A DNA stretch of 64,000 nt from Pseudomonas sp. B21-056 (lineage in GTDB: Bacteria; Pseudomonadota; Gammaproteobacteria; Pseudomonadales; Pseudomonadaceae). The notes under the pieces are model-generated. The model was given only the letters and a program-made list of their open reading frames with translations, did not search any database and was not told the DNA's origin. Positions 63,424 to 64,000 of the stretch are shown here, in pieces. A program made the translations under genes and the position numbers. How positions within the stretch are numbered: position 1 is the first letter of the stretch; the number at the start of each line of letters is the position of its first letter. The stretch is taken from NCBI RefSeq assembly GCF_026016325.1, contig NZ_CP087203.1:3782001-3846000 (forward strand), written 5' to 3'.

Positions 63424-64000
63424 ATGACCACCCCGACCCTCGTCTCAGATTCAATAAGCCCCATCTCAAGGCCGCAGCTCAACCGCAAGCCGAGCACGCT
63501 GACCCTGATCGTATTTTTCGCAGTGTTGGCCACCGGGCTGTTGTTCACCGCCTACAGCCTGGTGCGTGACATGGGCGAGTTCGGCACGGTGGTCACCACC
63601 TGGACGCCGTTCCTGCTGCTCGGCGTGGCGCTGTTGATTGCGCTGGGCTTCGAGTTCGTCAACGGTTTCCACGACACCGCCAACGCCGTGGCGACCGTCA
63701 TTTACACGAACTCCATGGCGCCGAATGTCGCGGTGGCCTGGTCGGGGTTCTTCAATTTTCTCGGGGTGCTGCTGTCCAGCGGTGCGGTGGCTTTCGGCAT
63801 CATCGCCCTGCTGCCGGTGGAGCTGATTCTGCAAGTCGGCTCGTCGGCCGGTTTCGCGATGATCTTCGCCCTGCTGATCGCGGCGATCCTGTGGAACCTC
63901 GGCACCTGGTGGCTGGGCCTGCCGGCCTCGTCCTCGCACACCTTGATCGGCTCGATCATCGGCGTCGGCGTGGCCAATGCCCTGATGCACGGCCGTGACG
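63424..64000 (+). CDS. PiT-family inorganic phosphate transporter, N-terminal part (runs off the window)
   Basis: Open from ATG 63424 to the window end, 192 residues visible. Membrane helices begin at about 27 ([20 protein letters not shown]). The PiT signature [20 protein letters not shown] is intact, and [20 protein letters not shown] matches the conserved second signature region. It imports phosphate with a cation. The gene continues beyond the window. Confidence 0.93.
   Translation, partial: MTTPTLVSDSISPISRPQLNRKPSTLTLIVFFAVLATGLLFTAYSLVRDMGEFGTVVTTWTPFLLLGVALLIALGFEFVNGFHDTANAVATVIYTNSMAPNVAVAWSGFFNFLGVLLSSGAVAFGIIALLPVELILQVGSSAGFAMIFALLIAAILWNLGTWWLGLPASSSHTLIGSIIGVGVANALMHGRD

Noticed and set aside
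1-64000. tRNA, rRNA or riboswitch genes
   Set aside because: I found no cloverleaf or known aptamer pattern by eye in the intergenic regions; a covariance search was not possible.

Overview
The window reads as chromosome of a fluorescent-group Pseudomonas. The evidence is high GC, abundant REP palindromes of the 'GTGGGAGCGAGC..' type, a DUF3077 gene, and a xylose locus (xylR-xylA-xylFGH without xylulokinase) laid out like that known from P. fluorescens SBW25. Most genes lie in tightly packed operons with ATGA stop/start overlaps.

Region 1 (1-19.7 kb, all minus strand): a complete type-II bacterial cellulose operon in the order bcsE-F-G-R-Q-A-B-Z-C (bcsC runs off the left edge). Upstream of it is a regulatory block: a TonB-dependent receptor, a YfiR-family periplasmic protein, a YfiN-like membrane diguanylate cyclase, a seven-PAS histidine kinase and a NarL/LuxR-type response regulator. 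BcsA carries PilZ, so the c-di-GMP enzyme next door is the obvious candidate to switch cellulose synthesis, and BcsG predicts phosphoethanolamine cellulose. A GTAGG-N6/7-CCTAC-like dyad occurs upstream of bcsE (twice), upstream of the TonB receptor, and in two other signalling-gene intergenic regions.

Region 2 (20-31 kb): a chemoreceptor; two paralogous periplasmic binding proteins bracketing a membrane diguanylate cyclase; an hscC (Hsp70)-J-protein-membrane-anchored-protein operon; an AraC-GyrI fusion regulator; and a tandem array of 134-bp REP-doublet units.

Region 3 (31-39.6 kb): a SMI1/KNR4 protein, a HigB-HigA type toxin-antitoxin pair, and the xylose genes.

Region 4 (39.6-46.8 kb): a GGDEF-EAL protein and a histidine kinase that share an almost identical N-terminal membrane sensor module, flanking a porin and a small PstS-like protein; then a DUF3077 gene.

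Region 5 (46.9-63.4 kb, minus strand): a very large CdiA/filamentous-haemagglutinin gene whose C-terminus is a HINT pretoxin module plus a barnase/RNase Sa-like ribonuclease, followed by a barstar-family immunity gene. Downstream, past an IS4-family insertion with perfect 24-bp inverted repeats, lies AT-richer DNA with three truncated reading-frame tails, each followed by a small gene with the position of an immunity gene. This looks like a graveyard of displaced toxin/immunity modules. No cdiB-like transporter gene is in the window. A second REP-doublet array and the start of a PiT phosphate transporter gene close the window.
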